From: Delphinus delphis
Lineage: Eukaryota > Chordata > Mammalia > Artiodactyla > Delphinidae
DNA length: 64,000 bases
Assembly: GCF_949987515.2 (NCBI RefSeq)
Contig: NC_082689.1
Span: 102,586,957 to 102,650,956, forward strand
Direction of reading: 5' to 3'
Shown here: piece by piece, positions 11,640 to 22,904 of the stretch
How the letters are laid out: every line of letters begins with the position of its first letter
Position numbering within the stretch: the first letter of the stretch is position 1
Program-made: the position numbers and the translations under genes
The notes under the pieces: model-generated
The model's input: the letters and a program-made list of their open reading frames with translations, nothing else
What the model was told of the DNA's origin: nothing
The model's database searches: none

Positions 11640-12460
11640 AACTTTGTAGTTCATCGTAGTTTCAACATGGGTTCTTACAATGATTTATTCAATTAACCTC
11701 TTGCCTGTAACCCCCATCTTTAAATAAGCAGAATCTGAGAACAACAATTATAACTTTGCTAACGAGAAACTGGGTGAGTATTAAGTGTTTAAAAATCCCA
11801 CTATTGGAGCCTGGTAATTTTTAAACATATAATTACCTCTTTTATTATGCTTTGATTAGATTAAAATTAATGCATTATTAAGTCATGATATGTTCAACCA
11901 TCTAGACCTCTGTATAGACACAGATAGCAATTCCTTTATTTCCCCTTCTCCAGGTCTAAGTTAATTAAATTCCCTTTAATTATAATTTACTAAAAAGCTT
12001 CACTTTTGCCACTATTATGTCTTTTGAACTTTGAAATTTGAAAAAAAAGGGAACCTTAAAATGGTCTTTTACAGGAGAAATGAACTGTCAGCGAATTCAG
12101 GCAAAATTAATTATTTCAGCTTGATAAACCTTTTCATCTATTTGACTCCTTATACAGAAAAGCCAATTAATAATGTCAAACATGCTTTGCCTCCAGGGAC
12201 CTGCAAGTTCTAATGAGTCTGTTTACTGTGGAGTGGCTAGCAAAATGAGCTTCATGTAGAAATTTTCTAATCGCGCCACACCTGTCAAGCTCAGTCTCAT
12301 TATCTGTGTACCAAGGGCAAACCTCATTTTGTCAGTAGTGGTTTTCGAAGAACTAACAGATGCCTGGGGGAACATGCAGGACTGTCCTCCAGTAGACGAG
12401 TCACTTAATTAACAATCAGAGCAGCAGGGTGAATTCCTAATGCTCCTTAGTCCCGACCTT
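11640..12460. promoter_or_regulatory. Candidate conserved non-coding enhancer-like element
   Basis: Repeat-free, AT-rich and unusually dense in TAAT/ATTA cores: CAATTAACC, ATAATTACC, GATTAAAATTAATGC, GTTAATTAAATT, TTAATTATAATTTA, AAATTAATTATTTC, CCAATTAATAATG and TTAATTAACAATC. An E-box-type CACCTG lies at about 12,280 next to TCATTATCTGTG. Such composition is typical of homeodomain-bound developmental enhancers. The call is inference; no alignment was possible. Confidence 0.4.
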
Positions 12461-12844
12461 CCTCATCCCAACTCCACGCGCCCCTCTTATCGGCGACTCG
12501 GAGCCTCGGTCCTTCTCAGCGCCGAGCGCTCATCGACCAGGACCTCTTTCTCCTGGGTGCTTTGAGGTGATGATTGATGAGGTGCTTCTGGAAACAGTGA
12601 TTAAGCAAACGTGTATTGTACCACGAGTGGGCCAATCTGGGGACCCGGGCTCCACCTGCCCAGGAGCTGATAATTGTTTGGTTGGTGGGGCGGAGCCTGT
12701 AGCAGAGGGCGTTGACAACCACCCCTAAAGGAAACCACATATTCCCCCCTACTCTCCATTTGCCTCTGACTTGAAGGAAGCCCAAATATGCAGAATTTGA
12801 CAGCAGGCAGGGGCCCAGGATTCGGGAAAGTACACCTGCCTTAG
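12461..12844. other. Unique, GC-richer stretch
   Basis: Contains several CpGs (12,470-12,540), an inverted-CCAAT neighbourhood at about 12,630 (GGGCCAATCTGG) and a CACCTG at about 12,653. It adjoins the candidate element to its left. No exon is recognised; the 121-codon minus-strand frame at 12,516-12,881 shows no domain and runs into a transposon relic. Confidence 0.4.
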
Positions 12845-13020
12845 AGCAGTGCTTCTCAAGCTTTGATGCACCTTGAATCACCTGGGGATCTTGTTCAAAC
12901 CATTTTCTGATTCAGTGAGTCTGGGCCTGAGACTATGCATTTCTGACCAGTTGATGCTGATGCTGCAGGGAATGTGAATCATATACTGAGGGCAGGGTTG
13001 AGACCAGTGATCTTGGACAA
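12845..13020. mobile_element. MER5A-like DNA transposon relic
   Basis: Begins AGCAGTGCTTCTCAAGC and continues with AATCACCTGGGGATCTTG and GATTCAGTGAGTCTGGG, the usual wording of MER5A/MER20-type non-autonomous hAT (Charlie) elements. The far end is decayed. No transposase encoded. Confidence 0.7.
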
Positions 13021-13074
13021 GATGCTAAGCCTTTCTGGACCTTCAATCCCACCTCTGTAAAATATTACAGAAGA

Positions 13075-13260
13075 TTCAGTTCCTCCCTGTTGCCTTTAGG
13101 ATAACAGACAAACTCCTTCATGTTTATGGAGACCACAATATTCCCCCAATACCCAGAAAGATTAAACTGGCCCATCTCCCCATCTCTGAGAAAGAATCAT
13201 GCCGGCTCTCTACCCTGAGTTCTGAAGATCAACACACTTCTCCAGTTGTCTTGTTTGAAG
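13075..13260 (+). repeat. L2 LINE fragment
   Basis: TCCTCCCTGTTGCCTTTAGG followed by ATAACAGACAAACTCCTTC matches the L2 3' region phrase for 'remaining sequence lowers into CTCCTT'. Diverged and short; ancient LINE without coding capacity. Confidence 0.5.
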
Positions 13261-13359
13261 AGAATTTGTCTTGACTAGGACCACATTCCCAGCTCTTGAG
13301 GTAATTTTATAATACTGCATCATGCCTGAGAAGAACTGAGATTTGGAAGAGAAGCCTGG

Positions 13360-13560
13360 AGAGGCAGTCAGACTCAGGGATTAGATGTCCAAGAGTCCTG
13401 AATTCAAAATGGAAATCTGCCATTTATGGGCAAGTGATTTATTCTTGTGCTGGCTCAGTTTCCACTTCTGTAAAATTGAGGGATAATATCTAACTCACCT
13501 ATTATGATAAGGATTAGAGATAGACTCGACTAAATGGTAGATATTTATTACTATGTATTG
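13360..13560 (+). repeat. MIR SINE
   Basis: Sense MIR: AATCTGCCATTTATGGGC, TCAGTTTCCACTTCTGTAAA, TATGATAAGGATTAGAGATA. Confidence 0.65.
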
Positions 13561-14269
13561 AAATAATCTGTGGAAGGGCTTTGACATTAGATGAGTGCCA
13601 TCCATGTGCAAGGTACAGTACTATGACTTTTTGATTTATTCACAAATGTTTTTCTCTGTCTTCTCTGAGCAATGTAGTGTCACTGAGCTATGGACTTAAA
13701 GGTCTAAAATAAATCAGACAGTTCACATAAAATCAGGCAGTGGGCTTTGAGGAAATCAAACATTGTCAACCTCTCCTTGCATTAGCTTTATTTCCCCAGG
13801 AAAAGTGTGTTTCTGGGGAAATCCCAAAGTGTAGCTGATTCAGCCAGAGCCTTCTAATTTCTTAGCCCAGGGAGCAAAAGAAAACTGGAAAATAGAGCCT
13901 GATTAATTCTGTCAACACCCTACTAGATTGCTTTCTATGCTGCCCTCCTGTTGAATATTGGGCAGAGAGATGGCTGGACGCCAAGGGACTCTTCTGTCCT
14001 CCGTGTATGCTTCAGCTAAGCTGACACTGTTGTGTCTCCCTTCGACCTTTAGACTGTTGGTCACCAGAAAATATCCTCAGGCACTTTGCAATGATTAAAA
14101 GAATTTTTGAGCAGTATTTCACATTGTCCTCTTTCAATAAGCGGAAAAGGCTTAGTCCATTTTTAAGTATGATGTTTTTCCATACTGATATCAATTTGTT
14201 TACCCAAACAATAAAACTACCATCTCTAATTTTAGAGAATTAGGTATTGATGTGGAAAAAAGTCACAGA
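13561..14269. other. Unique stretch, nothing recognised
   Basis: No repeat or gene recognised; ordinary composition. Confidence 0.5.
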
Positions 14270-14520
14270 GATGTTTCTTTTGGGCCAGAGATTTTCATAC
14301 TGAGTTCTGTGAAGCCCTAGGTTTCCAGGGAAATGTCTTGAGATGTCTCGGAAGGGAGGGAACAAATGAGAAGGTGGGGCCACGGGCCTCCCATCTTAGT
14401 TTCAATCAGGTCTGTTTGTATCTGTTTTATATATTGGGGTTCCATTAAGATTTTATTTGAAAAAGGCACTGTGACTTTTAAAATGTTGGGAATCATTGCT
14501 CTAGGTCAAATTTCTGTGCT
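14270..14520. mobile_element. Possible hAT/Charlie-type non-autonomous element
   Basis: The stretch starts near GGGCCAGAGATTTTCATACTG and ends near GGGAATCATTGCTCTAGG, giving decayed complementary ends around a 200-bp body with TTCTGTGAAGCCCTAGG. This fits a small MER-type DNA transposon relic, but the family is not certain. Confidence 0.4.
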
Positions 14521-15692
14521 AACAAGGATGTCAGATCTTATAGCTTTAGGGTCCTCATACCTCAACACAATGTCCTTGCTTACTACAGCCAGCATTGCTC
14601 ATCACGCCTTCCCATTATCCTGATGAGCTTTACCTTTACAGAAAAATCTGCGGAGAGTCCATAGTTCCTTATGCTGACATACTGCTGATAAATAGTTATG
14701 GGGAAGGCTGTCCATCTCGTCTCCTTTTTTGTATCACAAGGGGGACTAGAGAAAGTGTAGAACAAGTATAGGACATGGCAGGCCCATTTTATTGACACTG
14801 ATGGCAGGTAAGAAAGTTCTTTGGGATTCCAAAGTTGTGTTCCCCATCATAATCTTGGTATTGCCAAATCCCCGTCTACATTTTAATGGAGAACACATTT
14901 TTAGGGTCACTCAAGTATTAAGCATCTTTAAATTGTGTCTGTAGACTGCATTTACACACAGAACATTGGACTTTCTGTGACTATGGAAGAATATTCCCCT
15001 TGTTTAGTAGAAAACTACAGATTTCAGAGTCTGACAGAACTGTTCTTTATTTTGTTCTACCGTTTACTGGAGAGATGCCTTAAGTGAACTAGGTACTCAG
15101 TGCTCAATTTATCCCTGTATTTCTGGACAGATCCAGAAAACAGATCCCTCTCCCTATTTTCCCATCATGATTCAGAGCCAGCTTATGTTAGTAAAAATAT
15201 TTTGGTCCAACCCAAAATACGGTGGGGTGTCTGATTGGAAAAAATGGTTCAAAGTAGATTTCAGTTCACTCTAAGCAATTCATTATTCACCTACCAAGCA
15301 CCTATCTTATGTCAAACACTGTTCAATGTACAATGAGGACTACATACAGAGGTGAGTCAAGCATACATCCTGGAGCAGAGAGACACAGACCACAGTCAAA
15401 CTGGAGTAAGGGCTACAATAGGAATTACACTCTGACATCTTGAATGACTGACTTCATATTCTATACACCCTCACTAAGATTGGAATGTTTCCTCACATGC
15501 TCCACTCCCTTCATTTTACAGGGAAGAAACCAAGGTCCTGAAATGAGGAAGGCCTTATGGAAGGTCACATTTCTTGTCCCCCAGGTTATAGCAATTTTTA
15601 TTTCACATAGGTGTCAACTTAAAGAACACCATATCACGCCACCTGATGACACATCCTGGGGAGGTTGGCACTAATTCCATACTTATTTATGC
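14521..15692. other. Mostly unique; possible ancient repeat at 15,280-15,430
   Basis: Bases 15,280-15,430 (CACCTACCAAGCACCTATC, AAACACTGTTCAATGTACA) resemble an ancient dispersed repeat with a 'table of accumulating size' phrase that also recurs near 16,650, 17,790 and 26,500. Bases 15,500-15,580 look like a weak antisense MIR. Nothing else recognised. Confidence 0.4.
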
Positions 15693-15695
15693 TTT

Positions 15696-15911
15696 TTTTT
15701 TTTTTTTTTTTTTTTTTGCCATACGCAGGCCTCTCACTGTTGTGGCCTCTCCCGTTGCGGAGCACAGGCTCCGGATGTGTAGGCTCAGCGGCCATGGCTC
15801 ACGGGCCCAGCCGCTCCGCGGCATGTGGGATCTTCCCGGACCGGGGCACGAACCCGCGTCCCCTGCATCTACAGGCGGACTCTCAACCACTGCGCCACCA
15901 GGAAAGCCCCC
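15696..15911 (-). mobile_element. CHR-type tRNA-derived SINE (short form)
   Basis: Antisense copy with a T run to 15,717, a CpG-rich body little changed from the family, and the head complement CACCAGGAAAGCCCC at its right end. The target duplication ATTTATGCTTT is exact at 15,685-15,695 and 15,912-15,922. The high CpG content and exact duplication suggest a fairly recent insertion. Confidence 0.95.
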
Positions 15912-15922
15912 ATTTATGCTTT

Positions 15923-16452
15923 AAGTCTACCTTCTTTTAGTAAGTCTGGAAGCTTTTCCCACTTTTGAAAAGAATGTAACTTTCACCCTTCACAGCTTTC
16001 CCATTGCATTACCGTGTCTGTCCAGCTCTCCTGGCAAGCCCATGAGCACTTCTGAGCTCGGCAGAGCCCTGTGGTTAGAAAGAGCTGGTGGAAGTTAACA
16101 CAGATTTCTTGCTGCCGTGTCAGTTTTGTGACTTCCCAGAGATTTTCTAAACCTCCTTTTAGCAAAGCGACTAGAAGGGCTGGAGGCAGGGGAGTCATAA
16201 GCTCAGTAGTAGAGAAACTCTGCCTGGCGATGCCATGGTGAGTGATATTTAAATACAGTGTCTCATTACTTTCCTAGGACAGAACTGGAGTGCACTCACA
16301 CTCATTCTCTGGACTATGACTCTCCATGAAGTGCACTTCTAGAGAAGATTTCCATGCTGCATTTCCTGGGAAGCTATCCTTTGCTCAACTTCTTCATTTT
16401 GATATGATAACAGTACCCACTGAAGACCAGAATACCCAGTCAATAAAAAATG
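15923..16452. other. Unique stretch, nothing recognised
   Basis: No repeat or gene recognised between the SINE and the small L1 insertion. Confidence 0.5.
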
Positions 16453-16587
16453 TACAACTTAGCTTATCTTTAAAAACAAATTTGATTGAAGTATAGTTGA
16501 TTTACAATGTTGTGTTAATTTCTTCTGTATGGCAAAGTAACTCAGTTTTATATATATATATATATATATACAACTTAGCCTATCTTT
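16453..16587 (-). mobile_element. Very short L1 3'-end insertion with 19-bp target duplication
   Basis: The insert (16,472-16,568, about 97 bp) is the antisense of an L1 3' terminus: TTGAAGTATAGTTGATTTAC, then AATGTTGTGTTAATTTC. Its 5'-truncated end has become a (TA)n run at 16,549-16,570. TACAACTTAGCTTATCTTT at 16,453-16,471 repeats at 16,569-16,587 with a single mismatch. It is an L1-driven insertion truncated to under 100 bp. Confidence 0.85.
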
Positions 16588-16999
16588 GAATGTTAGGTTT
16601 TGAAAATAACCTGGGAAAGCATATCGTGGAAATAGAGATGTTTATTTATTTACCTCGTTTATCATAGGCCAGATACTTTGCTAAACTATGAGGAGTAAGA
16701 AATAAGAAAGTTATACAGTCATGATGCAGTAAAGAAAACCTACAAGAAAACATGGGTTTGCACTTCAGGCTGGTAATTTAAATAATAGTATGATGTCCAA
16801 AGCAGTGCTGGCATAAATATATCAATGAAAACTTTGTAGAGGTGTAAGAAGTGAATTGGATCTCTAAGGGTGAGTGAGAACTCTCTGGGTGCAACTTTAG
16901 ACAGAGAAAATTTCCTGGGGACTCTTAGTTAGGCCCGACAGCTAGACATTTATTCCTAAGACCCCATGAAGCCAGTTGGTTATTGAAGACCTTAAGACA
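16588..16999. other. Possible ancient repeat at 16,640-16,830; otherwise unique
   Basis: CCAGATACTTTGCTAAACTA and nearby wording resemble the same unnamed ancient repeat noted at 15,280 and 17,790. No gene. Confidence 0.35.
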
Positions 17000-17250
17000 A
17001 TATCATAATGGTTAAAGAGAAGATTCCAGACCCGATTGCCTGAATTTGGACTAGTTGTACCAATTCTTAGCTAAGGAATCCTGTGTAAGTTATTTACCTC
17101 TCTGAGCCCCAGTTTCCTCGTTTGTAAAATAGATATACTAATAGTTACTTCCTTGCAGATAGTTAGGAAGATTAAATGTTAGAGGTACCCACATTAGTTT
17201 CTTAAGACCAATGCTTGGTGTTTAGTATACATTACTTACATTGTATTATT
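17000..17250 (+). repeat. MIR SINE
   Basis: Sense MIR nearly full length: ATCATAATGGTTAAAGAGAA, CCAGTTTCCTCGTTTGTAAA, CTTCCTTGCAGATAGTTAGG, ACCAATGCTTGGTGTTTAG. Confidence 0.75.
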
Positions 17251-18136
17251 TGTCCCTCCCACATTCAAATATCTCTATGATTTCCCTGTTACAGTGCCTG
17301 ATACTAGAATTGACAGTGTGTTAAGCAACAGAGACCAATTATCTTCCTGGCAAAGTGTCATTAGCTTGTTGGCCCAGATATAGTCAGAGATGGCCTGATC
17401 TCTTAGCAATATTTGCCATGGGTATGGGAGGAGTGGGGGCATATATGCTTCTTAGTTGTTATCGTTTTCTGTAGACATTTAGGAGGTAAGGCCAAGAATA
17501 AGGAAGCCTCAACAGTGTGGATGTCAAGGGAAGGACACTGAGGTAGCCAGGGAAGGGGGAAGTCTGGATAGAGAAGGCTAAGTACTAGGAGAGGCAGGGC
17601 AGGCAAGGAGGGCTCAGGAGGCTGGGTTGGGAGGGGTGTAAAGCAAGAAGATCACATTCAGAAAGCTAGATCCACCGGTTTTAGAAGGATTTACAAGCTA
17701 GGGTGATGGCACCAAAGAGGGAATTATTGATGTGTCTGTGGGTGATATGAACACCACTTCAACGAAAGTACCAGAAATGTCAGGTGATGTCATGCCTCAT
17801 TCATTTGTTTACTGAGCTCCTTCTGGGTACCAGGAGAAATCATGGCAAACCTTTCATGATGCTTATATTCTACTAGGGAGGGGGAAACAGTGGGGGAACA
17901 GATTGCAAACAAATAGTATGTAGCATGTTAGATGTTATAAGTACTCTAAGGAAAAATAGAACTGGGTAAGAGGAGAGAGAGTGAGAATGGTGAGAGGGAT
18001 TCCATTCTGGGAGGGAGTTCAGGGGAAGCCTCTCCAGTACAGTGACTTTTGAGCAGAGACCTGGAGGGAGTGAGAGTGTAAGCTGTGCTGACACCTGGGG
18101 GAAGAGTATTCCAAGCAGAGGGACTATAAGTGTAAC
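17251..18136. other. Unique, then an ancient dispersed repeat (17,786-18,130)
   Basis: The part from 17,786 carries a series typical of a mammal-wide old repeat: TTTACTGAGCTCCTTCTGGG, GATGCTTATATTCTACTAGG, GACTTTTGAGCAGAGACCTG, AGAGTATTCCAAGCAGAGGG. I cannot name the family. Minus-strand open frames of 89-105 codons across it are not genes. Bases 17,251-17,785 look unique. Confidence 0.45.
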
Positions 18137-18655
18137 TGTGGTAGCCAGCCTCCAAGAAGGTCCCAAAGATTGTTGCCTCCGAATACACATGTACCCCAGT
18201 GTGGTCCCTTTTCACATTGAAAAGAGCTGACCAGTATAGAACATTGTGGAACTATAGTGTGACTTCCAGGGTTAGTTCAAAAAAGGTATTGCAGCTTCTT
18301 CCTTGGTCTTTCTTTGATCACTCACCCTGGGGAAAGCCCACCACCATGTCATGAGGACACTCAAGCAACTCTGTGGAGGGGTCCACATGGGGAAGAACTG
18401 GGAGTTCCTATCAACAGCCAGTACCAACTTGCCAACCATATGCATGAACCATCTTGGAATCAGATCCTCAAGCCTTCAGAAACAGCAGCCCTGGCTTATA
18501 TCTTGAGTGCAACCTCAGGAGAGATTCCCATGCCAGAACCAGCCAACTAAGCTGCTCTCTCATTTCTGACCCACAGAAACTATATGAGATAATAAATGCT
18601 GATTGCCATTTTAAGCCATTCAATCTTGGAGTAATTTGTTACACAGATAACAAGT
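18137..18655 (+). mobile_element. MLT1-like LTR (MaLR), near full length
   Basis: Starts TGTGGTAGCCAGCCTCCAAG and ends near TTTAAGCCATTCAATCTTGG, GTAATTTGTTACACAGATAA, the standard start and tail of MLT1 LTRs. Length about 520 bp. No internal region is seen on either side, so this is probably a solo LTR left by recombination. Open frames within it are chance. Confidence 0.8.
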
Positions 18656-18961
18656 ATGGGAGTGAAAAAATTTTTTTCAGCAGAATTGCTGAAGATGAGG
18701 AGTCAGCACTGAGACAACATCTAGGACCTGCTCAATAGAGTAGCAGGAGAAGCAGAGCAAAGAAACAGTGCCTAGGTTACTTGTTCTGTGTGTTTCCATG
18801 CCTTTTCTTATGCTCTCCCATCATATACCTTCCTCTCTCTTGTCATCACACCAGGTTTAACTTCAGGCCTAAACTAAGACTCTACCAAAGCTCTGATCCT
18901 ACCTCCTGCATTAAGCATTAAACATTGTTAGTGAACTCCTGGAAGAAGAAGTGAGAGGAAT
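18656..18961. other. Unique stretch, nothing recognised
   Basis: About 300 bp without recognisable repeat or gene. Confidence 0.45.
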
Positions 18962-19145
18962 ATAAATTTATTGGGTTCATGTTATATGCACAGCCCTTTA
19001 CATGTATTATCTAATATAACCTCCTACAACCTTATAAGGTAGGTATAATTACCTACTTTCTATAGATGGAAAAAAATGAAATTTAGAATGGTTAAGTAGT
19101 TTATCTTAGGACACATAACAAAGTGATCATTTGAATTTAAACCTC
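18962..19145 (-). repeat. MIR SINE, antisense
   Basis: Antisense MIR: AACCTTATAAGGTAGGTATA, TTTCTATAGATGGAAAAAAA, GTTAAGTAGTTTATCTTAGG. Confidence 0.65.
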
Positions 19146-19149
19146 CAAA

Positions 19150-20230
19150 ATTTTAAACTTTAGATTTAAATTGTTTTGTTTTTCTTTTTTCACCGTGCAA
19201 GACATTGGTTATGGAAAATTTGAAAAGTGTAGGAAGGAACACACACAAATTATTAGTAATCTCACAATTTGGAGATAAGTACTACTAATATTTGGGATTA
19301 GATAGGTCTAGTCTCTTTTTTAAGCATTTTTTTTTCAGTTTACAAAATTCGTTTAGACTATACAGTTTTAAAAAATATTTTGCATCCTCTAATATATCAT
19401 AAACACTTAAAATTTTTTTTTTAATTTAGTTTTTGGCTGCATTGAGTCTTCATTGCTATGCGCGGGCTTTCTCTAGTTGTGGCGAGTGGGAGCTACTCTT
19501 CATTGCGGTGCATGGGCCTCTCATTGTGATGGCTTCTCATTGCAGAGCACGTGCTCTAGGCATGTGGGCTTCAGTAGTTGCAGCACATGGGCTCAGTAGT
19601 TGTGGCACTCAGGCCCTATAGCACGTGGGCTTCAGTAGTTGTGGCATGTGGACTCAGTAGTTGTGGCTAGCTGCCTCTAGAGTGCAGGCTCCGTACTTGT
19701 GGTGCACGGGCTTAGTTGCTCTGCGGCATGTGGGATCATCCTGGACCAGGGTCCGAACCCATGTCCCCTGCATTGGCAGATGGATTCTTAACCACTGCAC
19801 CACCAGGGAAGTTCCCATAAACACTTTCTGTATTGTTACATACTCCTCTACGAGTAATGGTTGCAAGTAAATTTCATTTTTTATTAAATCAATGTATTTA
19901 ATAAGAATTTATTATTGTACATTTATGTTGTTTCCAAATTTTCTCTGTTATAAAGAATCATGAAATAAGCATACTTGAAGACAAATCTTTTTTGCACATT
20001 CATGATTATTCGGATAAAAATTTTTACAGGTAGTATCACTGGTAAAATTTAAATTAAAATTTAATTTTTTAAGTTTAAGGTAAAAACGTAGGTAATGCTT
20101 CTGATACACATCACCAAATTGCTGTCCAGAAAGGTTGTACCAAACCTACTCCCACCAGCAGTACACAAGGGTACTCATTTCTCCACACATTCATCAGCAT
20201 TAGAATTTGTATTAGAATTTTAAAAATCTG
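19150..20230 (-). mobile_element. Old L1 3' end (L1ME-like), antisense, split by a SINE
   Basis: The left part (19,150-19,408) resembles an old L1 3' UTR read backwards. The right part (19,827-20,230) is the antisense of the ORF2 tail: TTTCTCTGTTATAAAGAATC, CAAATTGCTGTCCAGAAAGG, CTCCCACCAGCAGTACACAA. Both parts are one element separated by the CHR-1-like SINE at 19,409-19,815. Confidence 0.65.
19409..19815 (-). mobile_element. CHR-1-like tRNA-derived SINE (long form)
   Basis: Antisense element of about 400 bp. The left end is a T-rich tail leading into TTTTTGGCTGCATTGAG. The middle repeats an AGTAGTTG(T/C)GGC motif several times. The right end is the head complement CACCAGGGAAGTTCCC. The target duplication CATAAACACTT is exact at 19,398-19,408 and 19,816-19,826. 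The long body separates it from the 200-bp CHR form elsewhere in the window. It lies inside an older L1. Confidence 0.93.
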
Positions 20231-20734
20231 TTAGTTCTTTTAGTTTGAATTAAACTCAGATTTTAATTTTGAATTTATGGGATTCTGTTGATGAGTCACT
20301 AAAAGCTGCCCAAAGAAATCTTGGTGGAAAACATGCACACACTCATTATAAATGTTTATGAGGTTCTTGAATCCAAGGACACGTAGGTAATGTAAAATTT
20401 GTACAGGCACTGTATTGGTGAAGTACAGAGAAATAGGAGACACTTGCCTCCAAATATTAGTTTGTAACAGTTGAGGGAGATGAGGCTGAGGAGTGTTTTC
20501 ACTACTATGCTATTAATACTATTATTACTACCATTCCTGTCAGTGACAGTGATAGAGGAGAGGTCATTAGGCCCAATCCAATCTCATGTGGAGTTGCATG
20601 GTTGCAAGGTTTGTGAAAGGATGGGGACAAGCCTGTACAGCTGCAAGGAGTCAATCACAGTCACGTGATTTTGAATCTGCATCAACAGGTGTGCCACCTG
20701 GGAGTCACTATCTGGATAGGTACTAGCTGGTATC
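20231..20734. other. Unique stretch, nothing recognised
   Basis: No repeat or gene recognised. Confidence 0.45.
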
Positions 20735-20905
20735 ACTCTGCTATGTGAAGCACTGTACTAGGCCCTTTGCAACAGCATCATGACTTGGGCATAATCTTCT
20801 TGTCACTGTCGTGGTCACTGAGACTCCAGGTCATATAGCAAGTGAGGGAGTGGGCAGACCCGAGACTTGAATCCAACGAGTCTGACCCAATGCTTGTATT
20901 TTGCC
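20735..20905 (-). repeat. MIR SINE, antisense
   Basis: Antisense MIR: GCACTGTACTAGGCCCTTTG, CATATAGCAAGTGAGGGAGT, GACTTGAATCCAACGAGTCT. Confidence 0.6.
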
Positions 20906-22049
20906 TACCCCTTGTTTTGCATATTACTTCACAAAGTTGCTGAGGACTCTCCATACAGGCAGGTAGGCACAACGCCTCCTTCTCTTCTGCACTTGGCACC
21001 TGCCACTGTGAAAACAATGAAGCCGCTAAATGGTACCACGTGTCTACATGTTGAACTCCATGCTAGTCTGTGAATGGTACTGAACGCATCTGTGCCCAGC
21101 ATCTGGTATTATAATTATTATAGTATGTTTTCATTAAATGTTGCCAACTAATGAAAGGAAATTAGAGAGGGAGAGAAGGAGGGAAGGAAAGGGGGAGAAA
21201 ATAAGTGGAGGAAAGAAGGAACAATGGTCTTGAATCTGTTCCAACAATTTGCCCCAGGGCCCTGAAGACCACTGTGACCCAATGTGTTAACAAGTAATGG
21301 CCTATGAGAAGCAGATGATCTACCCACAGTTCTGAATTAATAGTGGTGGCAGAGTCAAGCAGAGTGAATCTCTAGGAGAGATTGGCCTCCACCTGGTGGG
21401 GAGCGACTCCATCTCTGGGTAGAGGACCACTCTTCCTAGAGTCTGGGGCTTTTCCGTGGATCCCAGGGACTCCTGGTTACTCTAGGACAGTTGGCAATGG
21501 CCCTGCACTCTCTGGGTAGTGGTGATCCCTCTTCTGCGTGGGGTGCTCCCTGGGTACATTTTACCTTAGTCTCTAAGGTGTGTCTGCCCTTCACTTCTCA
21601 TTGGAATCACCCCAGGGGCCATGGCCAAGCTTGATTCCATGTTCCTGATGAAAAAGCATTTTTGGAAAGGGCATTTTCACTTAAAATCCTTTTTAAGCAG
21701 AAGCAAATCTTAACCTAATGTTCAAGGTGTCATCCTTTTGAACTTTCTCTTTTAAAAATGAACAAAACAAAACAAAACAAAACAAAGAAACAAAGCACAT
21801 TCTGCACAATGATGGGTCAGAACATTACAGCTTTGTTGATTTTTTTTAAAACATTTTTTTGAGAAATGCTTACTCCACAGATCCTGCTGAAGAAGCCACT
21901 GAGAGAACATTCTCCTCTCTGGTGTGGTTTAATATAATAATTATTACGAATCACAGCAATAATGAGCCACATTCACCTCGAGTTATAAAAATTAAGTAAT
22001 AGCGATCATAGGACTCTTTAAGGGTGTGATGCTTCTGTAATTCCCAAAG
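20906..22049. other. Unique stretch with two simple repeats
   Basis: A purine-rich run lies at 21,166-21,220 and an (AAAAC)n run at about 21,757-21,787. The rest shows no recognisable repeat or gene. Confidence 0.5.
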
Positions 22050-22215
22050 CATGCCCACAAACATGATCTCATTGGATTGCCACAGCAGCCAGGTGAGATG
22101 GGGAAGTGTTGATACAATTGGCCCCATTTTCAGACCAGATGGAAAGAGGTCAGGAATCTCGCTTAAGGTCACAGAGCCTACCAGTGGCTGGTAAAGAGCC
22201 TGGGCCCCAGCCTTA
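22050..22215 (-). repeat. MIR SINE, antisense
   Basis: Antisense MIR: GATCTCATTGGATTGCCACA, GGCCCCATTTTCAGACCAGA, AAGGTCACAGAGCCTACCAG. Confidence 0.65.
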
Positions 22216-22514
22216 ATAGTCCCGCATCTTTTACAGAACACTTGGGACAACCTAAACATGACTGCCCGTGTGCCTGGCTGTGGAATTCTACAGTTAGGTC
22301 TCTGAACTTTTCTCTCTTGCTGATGCCACCAACCGTGGCAAGAGCATGACTCCAAAGTACTCTCCCATTCCATCTAGCCTTCCCAGCTTTTACCAGGAAG
22401 CTGCCAGGCTAGTGGGAGGCAGCTTTTCATGTATGAGTAAGTTTAGCAGGTAGTTCAACCTGAGATTTCATGAGAACACACTCCCTCTTCCATTGGCCAC
22501 AGGACAGAACTAGG
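22216..22514. other. Unique stretch, nothing recognised
   Basis: No repeat or gene recognised. Confidence 0.4.
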
Positions 22515-22765
22515 CTGTTAATGATACAGTTAGGGGCTTGGGCTCTGGGCACAGCAAACCTGGCTTTAAATGCAGGCTCTGATTCTTACTAGTGTGTGAC
22601 CTTGGACTGAGTACTTCTCCTAGCCTGTTTCCCCATGTAAAATTGGTTTGATAGTAGAATAAATTGCAGAGATGGTTTTGATAATTAAATGAGATATAAA
22701 GCACTCAGCACATAGCAAGCACTCAATACATCTTAGCCATTTTGATTATTAGTAGTATTATTAGC
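22515..22765 (+). repeat. MIR SINE
   Basis: Sense MIR, nearly complete: GGGGCTTGGGCTCTGGGC, GTGTGACCTTGGACTGAGTA, AATTAAATGAGATATAAAGC, AGCAAGCACTCAATACATCT. Confidence 0.85.
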
Positions 22766-22904
22766 TGGTAGGGTAGAAATTCATCTAGAAACCCCATTTG
22801 TGTCATTTGGACCCCAAAGATGGTATAAACACTGATGCCACCACAAAGTCATTAAGCAGGGAACAGAGTGAGGTTTTCAGAACCTAGCAGCCCAGTCTTT
22901 GGTA

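Noticed and set aside
18314..18738. Overlapping 78- and 94-codon plus-strand frames
   Set aside because: They lie largely within an MLT1 LTR, which is non-coding.
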